DNA of 64,000 nucleotides from an uncultured Bacteroidia bacterium (lineage in GTDB: Bacteria > Bacteroidota > Bacteroidia > Bacteroidales > CAJPTX01), in NCBI GenBank assembly GCA_947252645.1, contig CAMXWF010000009.1, positions 1-64,000 of the forward strand. Direction: 5' to 3'. Numbering within the stretch: the stretch's first letter is position 1; the number at the start of each line of letters is the position of its first letter. The notes beneath the pieces are model-generated. The model did no database searches and was not told where the DNA came from. It was given only the letters and a program-made list of their open reading frames with translations. Below, one piece after another: positions 18,382 through 25,801 of the stretch. Both the position numbers and the translations under genes were made by a program.

Positions 18382-18953
18382 TGGAGGAGCAGGGAGCGTA
18401 TTTTGTGCATGGTAGTAGCTTCGTGGATGCGGACGTGCAGATTGGCCCTGGGACCAAGATATGGCATTTTTGTCACATCCAGCGCGGGGCTAGGATAGGG
18501 TCGAACTGCTCCTTGGGGCAGAACGTCAATGTGGGCAGCAACGTGCGGATAGGCAATGGGGTGAGGATTCAGAACAACGTTTCGGTCTACGAGGGAGTGA
18601 CGTTGGAGGACAATGTGTTTTGTGGCCCTTCGTGCGTGTTTACGAATGTGCTTACGCCTCGTGCAGCCTACCCGGTACACGGGCAATATTTGCCGACGGT
18701 GGTGGAGTACGGGGCTTCGCTGGGGGCTAACAGCACGGTGGTTTGTGGCCATAGGGTGGGGCGTTGCGCTTTGGTGGCTGCGGGCGCGGTGGTGACCCAC
18801 GACGTGCCGCCCTACGCCCTTGTGGCCGGTGTGCCAGCCCGGAGGATAGGGTGGGTGTGTGAGTGTGGGGCGCAGCTCGATGACACTCTTTCTTGTACCC
18901 ATTGCCACAGGCATTACGTCAAGGAAGGAAACGGACTAGAGGAGCAGCAGTGA
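18381..18953 (+). CDS. wbpD: Left-handed beta-helix N-acetyltransferase (WbpD-type)
   Basis: This 190-residue hexapeptide-repeat acetyltransferase shows many imperfect [LIV]G-x4 rungs (ARIGSNCSLGQNVNVGSNV, VRIGNGVRIQNNVSVYEGV). The family block FTNVLTPRAAYPVHGQY and a C-terminal VPARRIGWVCECG follow. A four-cysteine tail (CECG ... CTHC) resembles a small metal knuckle. In the WbpD role it acetylates the 3-amino group of the UDP-sugar. It starts at ATG 18381, overlapping the wbpB stop, and its own stop overlaps the wbpE start in the same TGATG manner. Confidence 0.87.
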   Translation: MEEQGAYFVHGSSFVDADVQIGPGTKIWHFCHIQRGARIGSNCSLGQNVNVGSNVRIGNGVRIQNNVSVYEGVTLEDNVFCGPSCVFTNVLTPRAAYPVHGQYLPTVVEYGASLGANSTVVCGHRVGRCALVAAGAVVTHDVPPYALVAGVPARRIGWVCECGAQLDDTLSCTHCHRHYVKEGNGLEEQQ

Positions 18954-20080
18954 TGGAGTTTAGGGACTTGAAGGCGCAGTACCACGTGCTTCGCGAGCAG
19001 ATCGACAAGGCGGTGCAGCAAGTGGTGGCGTCCGGGGCCTATATCAATGGCCCTGCAGTAGCTCAGCTGGAGCAGGAACTTAAGGTCTATGTGGGGATGG
19101 ATCAGTGTATTACGTGCGGCAATGGCACGGATGCGCTCCACTTGGCTCTGATGGCTCTTGGGGCAGGCCCAGGCGATGCTGTGTTTGTGCCTGCGTTCAC
19201 CTTTTTTGCCTCGGCTGAGGTGATAGCTCTGGTGGGCGCCAGGCCAGTATTTGTAGATGTGGATGCCCGTACGTTCAACATCGATCCGGCTGCCCTGGCT
19301 GATGCGTACCAAGCGCTAGTGCAGTCTGGAGCGGCTAGACCGGTGGGGATCATTACAGTCGACTTGTTTGGTCTCCCTGCCCCCTATCCGCAAGTACATA
19401 AGTTCGCGCAGACCCATGGGCTGTGGGTGGTGGAAGATGCAGCGCAGGGCTTTGGCGGGGCAATAGATGGGCGAAAAGCGTGCAGTTTGGGAGAGCTGTG
19501 CTGTACCTCCTTCTTCCCCGCGAAACCGTTGGGGTGCTATGGGGATGGCGGGGCGGTGTTTACCAACGATAGACAGCTGGCGCAATTGGTAGATTCCTAT
19601 CGCGTGCATGGCCGGGGGACAAACAAGTACGACAACGTGCGCATAGGGCTGAACTCTCGGCTGGATACCCTGCAGGCAGCGATTCTACGGGTGAAGCTAG
19701 AGGCGTTGCAGGGCTATGAGCTAGGGCGTTTGCAACAGGTGGCTGCTCAGTATGATGCGCAGCTCGGTGGAGTGGTCAAGACCCCCTATGTTCCTGAAGG
19801 CTATAGCAGTAGCTGGGCGCAGTACACTATAAAGCTGCCAGATGCAAAACTGCGTCCTGGGTTGCAGGAGCATTTGAAGCAGCATGGGATTCCTTCGATG
19901 GTATACTACCCCAAGCCTCTGCACCTACAGGAGGCGTTCAAGTATTTAGGTTACCAAGTTGGTTCTTTCCCTGTGTCAGAACGTCTTTGCACCGAGGTGC
20001 TGTCGTTGCCCATGCATCCCTACTTGGAGCCAGAGGAGGTTACAAAGGTGTGTGGGCTGGTGAGAGACTATTTGCAATAG
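18953..20080 (+). CDS. wbpE: DegT/DnrJ/EryC1 aminotransferase (WbpE/PorR-type)
   Basis: This 375-residue PLP-dependent sugar aminotransferase has the substrate-entry block CGNGTDALHLALMALG, FVPAFTFFASAEVIAL, VEDAAQGFGG with the PLP-contacting Asp, and the Schiff-base lysine in FFPAKPLGCYGDGG. In the WbpE role it converts the 3-keto sugar to the 3-amino sugar. In Porphyromonas gingivalis the homologous enzyme PorR is required for A-LPS synthesis and surface anchoring of T9SS cargo (established for that species, inferred here). The start at 18953 is coupled to the wbpD stop. Confidence 0.9.
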   Translation: MEFRDLKAQYHVLREQIDKAVQQVVASGAYINGPAVAQLEQELKVYVGMDQCITCGNGTDALHLALMALGAGPGDAVFVPAFTFFASAEVIALVGARPVFVDVDARTFNIDPAALADAYQALVQSGAARPVGIITVDLFGLPAPYPQVHKFAQTHGLWVVEDAAQGFGGAIDGRKACSLGELCCTSFFPAKPLGCYGDGGAVFTNDRQLAQLVDSYRVHGRGTNKYDNVRIGLNSRLDTLQAAILRVKLEALQGYELGRLQQVAAQYDAQLGGVVKTPYVPEGYSSSWAQYTIKLPDAKLRPGLQEHLKQHGIPSMVYYPKPLHLQEAFKYLGYQVGSFPVSERLCTEVLSLPMHPYLEPEEVTKVCGLVRDYLQ

Positions 20081-20142
20081 CGGGGGGAGAGAGGGATTAT
20101 TTTTAACTTCGCGTGTTCTGAGGGTGAAATGATAGCGTAGAG

Positions 20143-20838
20143 ATGAGCAAGCAACAAGAGGAGAAGAAGGGGCTGGAGTCTGTCAACACGGCTTTGACCA
20201 AGACGGAGCGCATGCTGGAGCGCAATCGTGTTTGGTTGCTTTCGGGAGCTGTGGTCATCGTGATGCTGGTGGTGGGCTTCCTACTCTATAGGAGCTACGT
20301 GGTCATACCCAACCGCCAGGAGGCTCAGGAGCAGATATATTTTGCCGAGCAGCAGTTCCAGAAGGATTCGCTGGATCTGGCCCTCAATGGGGATGGAAAC
20401 CATTTGGGCTTTCTCCAGGTGATCGATAAATATGGCAGCACGCCAGCGGGTAATTTGGCCTGCTACTACGCGGGGTTGATCTATCGGGATAAGGGTGATT
20501 GGGACAACGCCCTCAAGATGCTCTCGGCTTACAAGCGAGTCGATAAGATGGTAGCACCCATAGCGGAGGGGGCCATGGGGGATTGCTACGTGGAGAAGGG
20601 GGATTTGGGCAGCGCGCTGAAGCAGTATGAGAAGGCCGTTTCGTCGAAGTACAGCGGAAATCCCATGACCACGCCCTTTTTCTTGGCCAAGTTGGCTGTG
20701 CTTCATGAACACGAAGGGCGTTTGGCTGAGGCCAAAAAAGCCTACGAGCGCATACGGCAGGATTATCCCATGAGCCAGCCGGCGCGTGAGGTAGAGAAAA
20801 ATCTGGCGAGGTTGGCTGTGCTTGGTGCGCAAGAGTAG
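20143..20838 (+). CDS. Membrane-anchored TPR protein
   Basis: This 231-residue protein has a basic cytoplasmic N-terminus, one transmembrane segment (about residues 31-50, VWLLSGAVVIVMLVVGFLLY) and a periplasmic C-terminal region of tetratricopeptide-like helices (AGLIYRDKGDWDNALKML, GDCYVEKGDLGSALKQYEKA, LAEAKKAYERIRQDYP). The topology resembles YfgM-type proteins that work with periplasmic chaperones or the secretion machinery. It sits between wbpE and ribH. A weak TAACTTCG box is present at 20104-20111. The precise role is unknown. Confidence 0.8.
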   Translation: MSKQQEEKKGLESVNTALTKTERMLERNRVWLLSGAVVIVMLVVGFLLYRSYVVIPNRQEAQEQIYFAEQQFQKDSLDLALNGDGNHLGFLQVIDKYGSTPAGNLACYYAGLIYRDKGDWDNALKMLSAYKRVDKMVAPIAEGAMGDCYVEKGDLGSALKQYEKAVSSKYSGNPMTTPFFLAKLAVLHEHEGRLAEAKKAYERIRQDYPMSQPAREVEKNLARLAVLGAQE

Positions 20839-20868
20839 CCGTGTGCGCTTAAGGGTTGAGGTGAGAGT

Positions 20869-21480
20869 ATGAGCGAGTCAACTGCGTATGCACAGCGAGC
20901 GGTAGATTTCAAGTTCCGCTGTAGACCCACGGTGTTGATTTTTGCTGCGAACTGGCATGCCGATGTGGTGGATGCCATGGTGGCAGATGCACGTAAGGAG
21001 CTGGAGTCGCATGGAGTGTCGAGAGTTATTACGATCCAGGTGCCGGGAAGCTTTGAGTTGCCGCAGGCGGTGAGTATATACCTGAGTAGTACGCGATACA
21101 AGAAAGCGTATCCCACGCCTGATGGGATTATCTGTTTTGGCTGCGTAGTGCAGGGGGAGACGCCCCACTTTACCTTTATTTCCCAAGCGGCCGCTAACGG
21201 GTTAGAAGCTCTAGCTACGCGGGTGGGGCAGATACCGATGATGTTTGGTATCTTGACTACTAACACGCTGCAGCAGGCACTTGAGCGAGCGAACGGGGTG
21301 CACAGCCGAAAGGGCCAGGAGGTAGCCCATGCCCTGCTTGAGATGCTGTATTTCCGCGATGAGGTTTCGGGGGGGCAGTGCTATGCAGGACGCAGCTTTT
21401 GGCTCGATCTACGCCTGATGTGGGTAGGCTGCTGTCGTTGGATGAAAGGCCTATTCAGCAATTGCGACAGGAAGCCGTAG
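20869..21480 (+). CDS. ribH: 6,7-dimethyl-8-ribityllumazine synthase with a C-terminal extension
   Basis: This 203-residue protein has residues 15-165 matching lumazine synthase, which joins a pyrimidinedione and a dihydroxybutanone phosphate to make the riboflavin precursor. Visible signatures are VPGSFELPQA, CVVQGETPHF with the catalytic His, and FGILTTNTLQQALERA. The family normally ends soon after the helix LLEML. Here about 37 further residues (FRDEVSGGQ onward, Cys- and Trp-rich) look unlike folded family sequence. They are most simply explained by loss of the normal stop or a frameshift. Core residues appear intact, so activity is plausible. Confidence 0.88.
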   Translation: MSESTAYAQRAVDFKFRCRPTVLIFAANWHADVVDAMVADARKELESHGVSRVITIQVPGSFELPQAVSIYLSSTRYKKAYPTPDGIICFGCVVQGETPHFTFISQAAANGLEALATRVGQIPMMFGILTTNTLQQALERANGVHSRKGQEVAHALLEMLYFRDEVSGGQCYAGRSFWLDLRLMWVGCCRWMKGLFSNCDRKP

Positions 21481-21571
21481 TGTACCGTTGCGGGGCTAGG
21501 TTTCTTTTTTTGCGCGTAGTCTCCTGGTTTTGCCCCATCACCAGGGTGGGGGTGTGGAGTGTGGGAGTGTG

Positions 21572-23038
21572 ATGGGTTACCTCTATAGTCGAGACGATTT
21601 CCAGGCTATTGCGGGGCGCGAGGGCGCATTGTTTGCAGCAGTTGCCGCGGAGGCAGCAAGTCTCGGGCAGCGGGTCTACGTGGTGGGTGGCTACGTACGC
21701 GATCTCATGCTTGGCCGCAAGAATGCCGACATAGACTTGGTGACCGTTGGAGCCGGTGCTGTGCTGGCGCAGGCGGTGGCCAAGAGGCTTAAAGCCAGCC
21801 AGCCCCACGTCTATAAGAGCTTTGGTACTGCGGGCTTCCGCTACCATGGGCTGGAGGTGGAGTTCGTGGGCGCAAGGAAGGAGTCCTATAGGAGCAATTC
21901 CCGCAAGCCCATAGTGGAGGCTGGGACACTGGAAGAGGATCTTTCTCGACGCGACTTCACCATCAATGCGCTGGCGATAAGTCTTAACCAAGATGACTAC
22001 GGGACGTTGATCGATCTCTTCTCCGGAGAGGATGACATGGAGGCCGCATTGCTCCGGACCCCTCTAGAGCCTGTGCAAACCTTTAGCGACGATCCACTTC
22101 GGATGATGCGCGCTGTGCGCTTTGTAGCTCAGTTGGGGTTTCGTTTGGATAGCGAAGCCTTCGCGGCCATGCAGTCCATGGCTAGCCGCTTGTCGATAGT
22201 TTCGGTAGAGCGGGTGATGGATGAGTTCAACAAAATTCTTCTGGCTCCTGTGCCTTCCATCGGCCTATATCTTCTTAGTGCAGGCGGCCTGATGCAGCTA
22301 GTGCTGCCTGAGCTGGAGGCGCTCAAGGGTGTAGATGCTGTGGATGGTCAGGCCCACAAAGACAATTTTGGCCATACCCTGCAGGTTGTGGACAATGTGG
22401 CTGCCGCAGGAGCTGATCTTTGGTTGCGCTGGGCAGCTCTGCTGCACGATATCGGTAAAGCCCCGACCAAGCGTTTTGTGTCAGGGCAAGGCTGGACTTT
22501 CCATGCCCATGAGTTCGTGGGTGCCCAGATGGTGGGGCGCATATTTCGGAGGCTTCATCTGCCGCTAAACGAGAAGTGTAAGTACGTAGAGAAGCTAGTA
22601 AGCTTACATATGCGGCCGATAGCCCTCGTTGACGATGCCGTGACCGATAGTGCAGTGCGCCGTCTGCTGTTCGATGCGGGGGACGATGCGGAGGCCCTAA
22701 TGCGCCTGTGCGAGGCCGATATCACCACCAAGAACCCCCGTACTGCCGCACGCTATATGGGTAACTTCCTTAGGGTACGCCGGAAAATGGTTGACCTGGA
22801 GGCTCGCGATAGAGTGCGCAACTTCCAGCCCCCCGTAACGGGGGAGGAGATCATGGCTCGTTACCATATTGGGCCTTGTAGGGCTATTGGCACCATTAAG
22901 CAGGCCATCAAAGATGCCATCCTCGACGGGATTATTCCTAACGAGAAGGAGTCTGCCCTACAGTACATGGAGCAGGTCGCTGTGCGGGAAGGGCTGGTTT
23001 CGCCCACGGTTGGGGGGCAGACACCAGAGGAGTGCTGA
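21572..23038 (+). CDS. cca: CCA-adding / poly(A) polymerase-family tRNA nucleotidyltransferase with HD domain
   Basis: This 488-residue protein has an N-terminal class II nucleotidyltransferase head (VYVVGGYVRDLMLGR, then the catalytic pair in ADIDLV), the RRDFTINALA motif, DPLRMMRAVRFVAQLGF and a C-terminal HD domain (LLHDIGKAPTKRF). It adds or repairs the 3' CCA of tRNAs; the HD domain suggests additional phosphohydrolase activity. ATG 21572 is used because the preceding residues are not family-like and an SD-like GGAG lies just upstream. No tRNA gene in this window has a genomic CCA, which makes this enzyme necessary. Confidence 0.93.
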   Translation: MGYLYSRDDFQAIAGREGALFAAVAAEAASLGQRVYVVGGYVRDLMLGRKNADIDLVTVGAGAVLAQAVAKRLKASQPHVYKSFGTAGFRYHGLEVEFVGARKESYRSNSRKPIVEAGTLEEDLSRRDFTINALAISLNQDDYGTLIDLFSGEDDMEAALLRTPLEPVQTFSDDPLRMMRAVRFVAQLGFRLDSEAFAAMQSMASRLSIVSVERVMDEFNKILLAPVPSIGLYLLSAGGLMQLVLPELEALKGVDAVDGQAHKDNFGHTLQVVDNVAAAGADLWLRWAALLHDIGKAPTKRFVSGQGWTFHAHEFVGAQMVGRIFRRLHLPLNEKCKYVEKLVSLHMRPIALVDDAVTDSAVRRLLFDAGDDAEALMRLCEADITTKNPRTAARYMGNFLRVRRKMVDLEARDRVRNFQPPVTGEEIMARYHIGPCRAIGTIKQAIKDAILDGIIPNEKESALQYMEQVAVREGLVSPTVGGQTPEEC

Positions 23039-23087
23039 GGGGAGAATCCCGTGGGTTTCAAGCCCTGCAGGTCGGCCAAATTCTAAG

Positions 23088-23095
23088 TACATTTG
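23088..23095 (+). promoter_or_regulatory. -7 box for dapA
   Basis: TACATTTG fits TAnnTTTG, 41 bp before the dapA start. No clear upstream -33 element is seen. Confidence 0.5.
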
Positions 23096-23135
23096 CACAG
23101 TGAGTTGGCTGGTATAGCGCAGGGAGGGGATCGTT

Positions 23136-24014
23136 ATGGATACGCAGTTACACGGCTTAGGTGTGGCGCTGGTGACACCTTTTCAGATTGATAACAGCAT
23201 AGACTACCAGGCAGCCAAGCACTTGGTGGATTATCAACTGTCGGGTGGAGTCGATTTTTTTGTCCTTTTGGGTACCACGGGTGAGGCCCCAACGCTCTCG
23301 CTGGAGGAGCAGGATCGCTATGTATGCACGTTGGTGGAGCACATTGCAGGGCGTGTGCCTGTCGTGGTGGGGTGCAGCGGTAACAATACAGAGGCGGTGT
23401 GCCAACGCCTACAGGCCATGGATGTGCAGGGGGTGGATTACATCCTGAGCGCAGTGCCGTCTTACAATAAGCCCTCCCAGCGGGGTATCTTTGCCCACTT
23501 TGAGCGGGTGGCCGAGGCGGCGCAACGTCCAGTGGTTCTCTATAATATCCCAGGGCGTACTGGGGTCAATATGACAGCTGACACCACCTGCGAGCTGGCA
23601 CGCAAAGTTCACAACATCGTTGGGGTAAAGGAGGCCAGCGGATCGCTCGACCAAGTGGCTCACATCCTGGCGGGGCGGCCACAGAGCTTCAGGGTCTTTA
23701 GTGGTGATGATTCCTTGACTCTCCCCATGATGGCGCTGGGGGCAGAGGGGGTGGTCTCTGTCTTGGGCAACGTGCTGCCAGCTGAGTTTGCCCGATTAGT
23801 CCATGCGGCCGAACAGGAGCATATGCACGAGGCAGCAGCTATCCATGCGCGCTTACTAACCCTATACAAGCTCTTATTTGCCGAAGGTAACCCTGCGGGC
23901 ATTAAGTCTGCTCTAGCGGCTAAGAAGCTAATCCACAATGTCCTCCGGTTGCCGCTGGTCCCTGTATCCCAGCAGCTACAGGAGTCCCTAGCGAATGAAA
24001 TTGCACGCTTTTAA
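23136..24014 (+). CDS. dapA: 4-hydroxy-tetrahydrodipicolinate synthase
   Basis: This 292-residue class I aldolase condenses pyruvate with aspartate semialdehyde in lysine/diaminopimelate synthesis. It shows GTTGEAPTLS, the tyrosine block LYNIPGRTGVNM, the Schiff-base lysine in GVKEASGSL, and the C-terminal GNPAGIKSAL. Length is normal. The next gene, a DUF368 transporter, begins 31 bp downstream, so the two may be co-transcribed. Both feed peptidoglycan synthesis, one through the precursor and the other through the lipid carrier. Confidence 0.95.
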   Translation: MDTQLHGLGVALVTPFQIDNSIDYQAAKHLVDYQLSGGVDFFVLLGTTGEAPTLSLEEQDRYVCTLVEHIAGRVPVVVGCSGNNTEAVCQRLQAMDVQGVDYILSAVPSYNKPSQRGIFAHFERVAEAAQRPVVLYNIPGRTGVNMTADTTCELARKVHNIVGVKEASGSLDQVAHILAGRPQSFRVFSGDDSLTLPMMALGAEGVVSVLGNVLPAEFARLVHAAEQEHMHEAAAIHARLLTLYKLLFAEGNPAGIKSALAAKKLIHNVLRLPLVPVSQQLQESLANEIARF

Positions 24015-24044
24015 GTACATCGCGGGCGCAAGGGGGTGAAACCT

Positions 24045-24968
24045 ATGGGATTGAAACGGGAAAACGGCTGGAGTCTGGGGGGAGTGTACCTACAGGGGTT
24101 GGCGATGGGGGCAGCCGACGTGGTGCCAGGGGTTTCGGGGGGTACGATTGCGCTTCTTTTCGCTATCTACGCACGACTGGTCAATGCCATTCGCAGTGCT
24201 TCCTCACGTAGCTCGCTGCGCCTACTGAGGCAGAGAGGCGGAATTGCTGAGTTTTGGAAGGCCATCGATGGCTCTTTCCTGGTTGCTTTAGTCTTGGGCA
24301 TTTTGACCTCCATCCTCCTTTTTGCCCGAGTGATCACCTACAGCATTGAGTACTACCCTGTTCTTTTGTGGTCATTCTTCTTCGGCCTGATCCTGGCCTC
24401 CATCTACCTGGTCGGGCTTAGGATCAAGTGCTGGGGACTCGGGACGATGTTGGTCCTCTTGATTGGGACAGCTCTAGGGGGCTTGGTGGGGCTTGCCTCT
24501 TCTACCACTATGCCTTCTTCTTTCCTAGGGTATTTTTTCTCGGCAGCCATCGCAATTTGCGCCATGATACTGCCAGGGATCTCAGGGAGTTTTATCTTGG
24601 TCTTATTGGGAAAGTACCATGAGGTACTCGCAGCGCTCAATGCGTGGGATTGGTCAGTGATTATCCCCTTCGCTATGGGGGCTGTAGTGGGCTTATTGTC
24701 CTTCTCCCACCTTTTGGCCTTCCTGCTGCGTCGCTTTGAGAATTTGACGCTCAGCCTACTGACTGGCTTTATGGCAGGCGCCATAGTGAAGGTTTGGCCT
24801 TGGAGACTTCCACGACCTGGGATGCCCGACCTCGATATGGCCGTGTGGCCCACTGCTTACGCAGAGCAAGGCTTTGCACCCCATGTGGCTGCTGCTATTC
24901 TGCTCGCGCTCTTTGGGGGAGGTGTGGTGCTTGCGCTTGGCCATTTGGTCAAGAAGAAGGGGGAGTAG
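24045..24968 (+). CDS. popT: DUF368 family membrane protein (PopT-type undecaprenyl-phosphate translocase)
   Basis: This polytopic protein of about 307 residues opens with the DUF368 signature GLAMGAADVVPGVSGGTIAL and repeats a related glycine motif mid-protein (AMILPGISGSFILVLLG), as expected for an inverted-repeat transporter. DUF368 proteins were shown in other bacteria to recycle undecaprenyl phosphate across the membrane (established for the family; substrate inferred here). ATG 24045 is preferred over GTG 24036 because the G-rich SD lies directly before it. It follows dapA. Confidence 0.87.
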   Translation: MGLKRENGWSLGGVYLQGLAMGAADVVPGVSGGTIALLFAIYARLVNAIRSASSRSSLRLLRQRGGIAEFWKAIDGSFLVALVLGILTSILLFARVITYSIEYYPVLLWSFFFGLILASIYLVGLRIKCWGLGTMLVLLIGTALGGLVGLASSTTMPSSFLGYFFSAAIAICAMILPGISGSFILVLLGKYHEVLAALNAWDWSVIIPFAMGAVVGLLSFSHLLAFLLRRFENLTLSLLTGFMAGAIVKVWPWRLPRPGMPDLDMAVWPTAYAEQGFAPHVAAAILLALFGGGVVLALGHLVKKKGE

Positions 24969-25139
24969 GGGGTGCTTGACCTGCCTATTAAGTGACAGCA
25001 GGATTGGCTCTTTGTGCGAATACTGGCCTTTGGCAAGGCAAAGGCAGCGGGCGGGTTAACCTATGTAAGTAGGGCAGAGTAGACTGGCCCTAATGCTGGC
25101 TCAGGTGAACTAGTGACCCACTAAGAGGACGATGCTAAT
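24969..25139. other. Non-coding interval before BspA-like remnant
   Basis: No gene or structured RNA is recognised. It is the start of an 830-bp gap between popT and lepA. Confidence 0.3.
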
Positions 25140-25500
25140 CTGTTCTAAGTAAGCCTCGGGGAACTTCAAGGACAATAAGCAGCTGCCCAAGGTGGTGCTA
25201 CCAAGCGCTTTACAGATCATTATAGAGCATGCTTTTCGGTCCGTAGAGTGCCCAATTCCGTTGTTATTCCCAGAGGGGTGAAGTAGATGCAAGGCTCTGC
25301 GTTTGCCTATGGTGCGCTAGAGGAGATAGAGCAGTCCGCCGAGTTGACCACATCAGGTCATTTTGCCTTTGAGCAGCGGGCGAGCTTGAGATGCATCAGT
25401 TTTCGCAAGGCAACCCCACCAGGCATCGTTAGGGCTGAAATTCTTCAGTGACTTACCCGCAGATGTAGCTGTATATGAGCTAGGTCTTGTTGCTTAAAAA
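25140..25500 (+). pseudogene. Decayed BspA-type leucine-rich-repeat surface protein
   Basis: Plus-strand fragments in shifting frames show the BspA/LRR_5 repeat rhythm. One reads LPKVVLPSALQIIIEHAFR then IPLLFPEG. After a stop the next reads GSAFAYGALEEIEQSAEL then TTSGHFAFEQRASLRCI and KATPPGIVRAEILQ. A later frame reads LPADVAVYELG. These match the usual order in BspA-like proteins: LP.sl..Ig..AF repeats, then an ATPP block, then P.dv.vYvP. Stops and frameshifts make it non-functional. Similarity is from pattern, not from a search. Confidence 0.6.
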
Positions 25501-25569
25501 TCTTAGCAACTGTCGGGCTTCCAGCAAGCCACGTACGTTCCCACGTTGAGGTTTCGAGCGTGAAGCTAT

Positions 25570-25655
25570 TGGTCGGAGATGGGACTTGAACCACGACTCT
25601 AGAGGTTGGGGTATCCTATGGATATAGTGCCCCTTCTCGAGTCCCAATGGGCAGT
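25570..25655 (-). other. tRNA-like 3' half (possible tRNA-Leu/Ser remnant)
   Basis: On the minus strand the sequence ends GGTTCAAGTCCCATCTCCGA followed by CCA at 25572-25570, which resembles a T-arm, acceptor strand and CCA. Upstream is a strong hairpin (GGGG...CCCC with TATCC/GGATA inside, about 25597-25622) flanked by GACTC/GAGTC pairing. The T-stem has a missing base and no matching 5' acceptor strand is found, so this is not a working tRNA. Confidence 0.3.
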
Positions 25656-25801
25656 TGCGCCGCGTACAGGCTTACGCCAACCACTAGATAGTGGCTTTAT
25701 ACCGCACTCACTGCATTTATAGGAGTTGAACTAGCAGTGTGCAGCTCTCTTGAAGCCTTGGCTAGTCAATATCTGCCCGGCGTTGCCGCAAGTCCAAGAT
25801 C

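Noticed and set aside
21378..21572. 64-codon open frame overlapping the ribH tail and the cca leader
   Set aside because: No recognisable family; probably an accidental frame in the sequence that produces the ribH extension.
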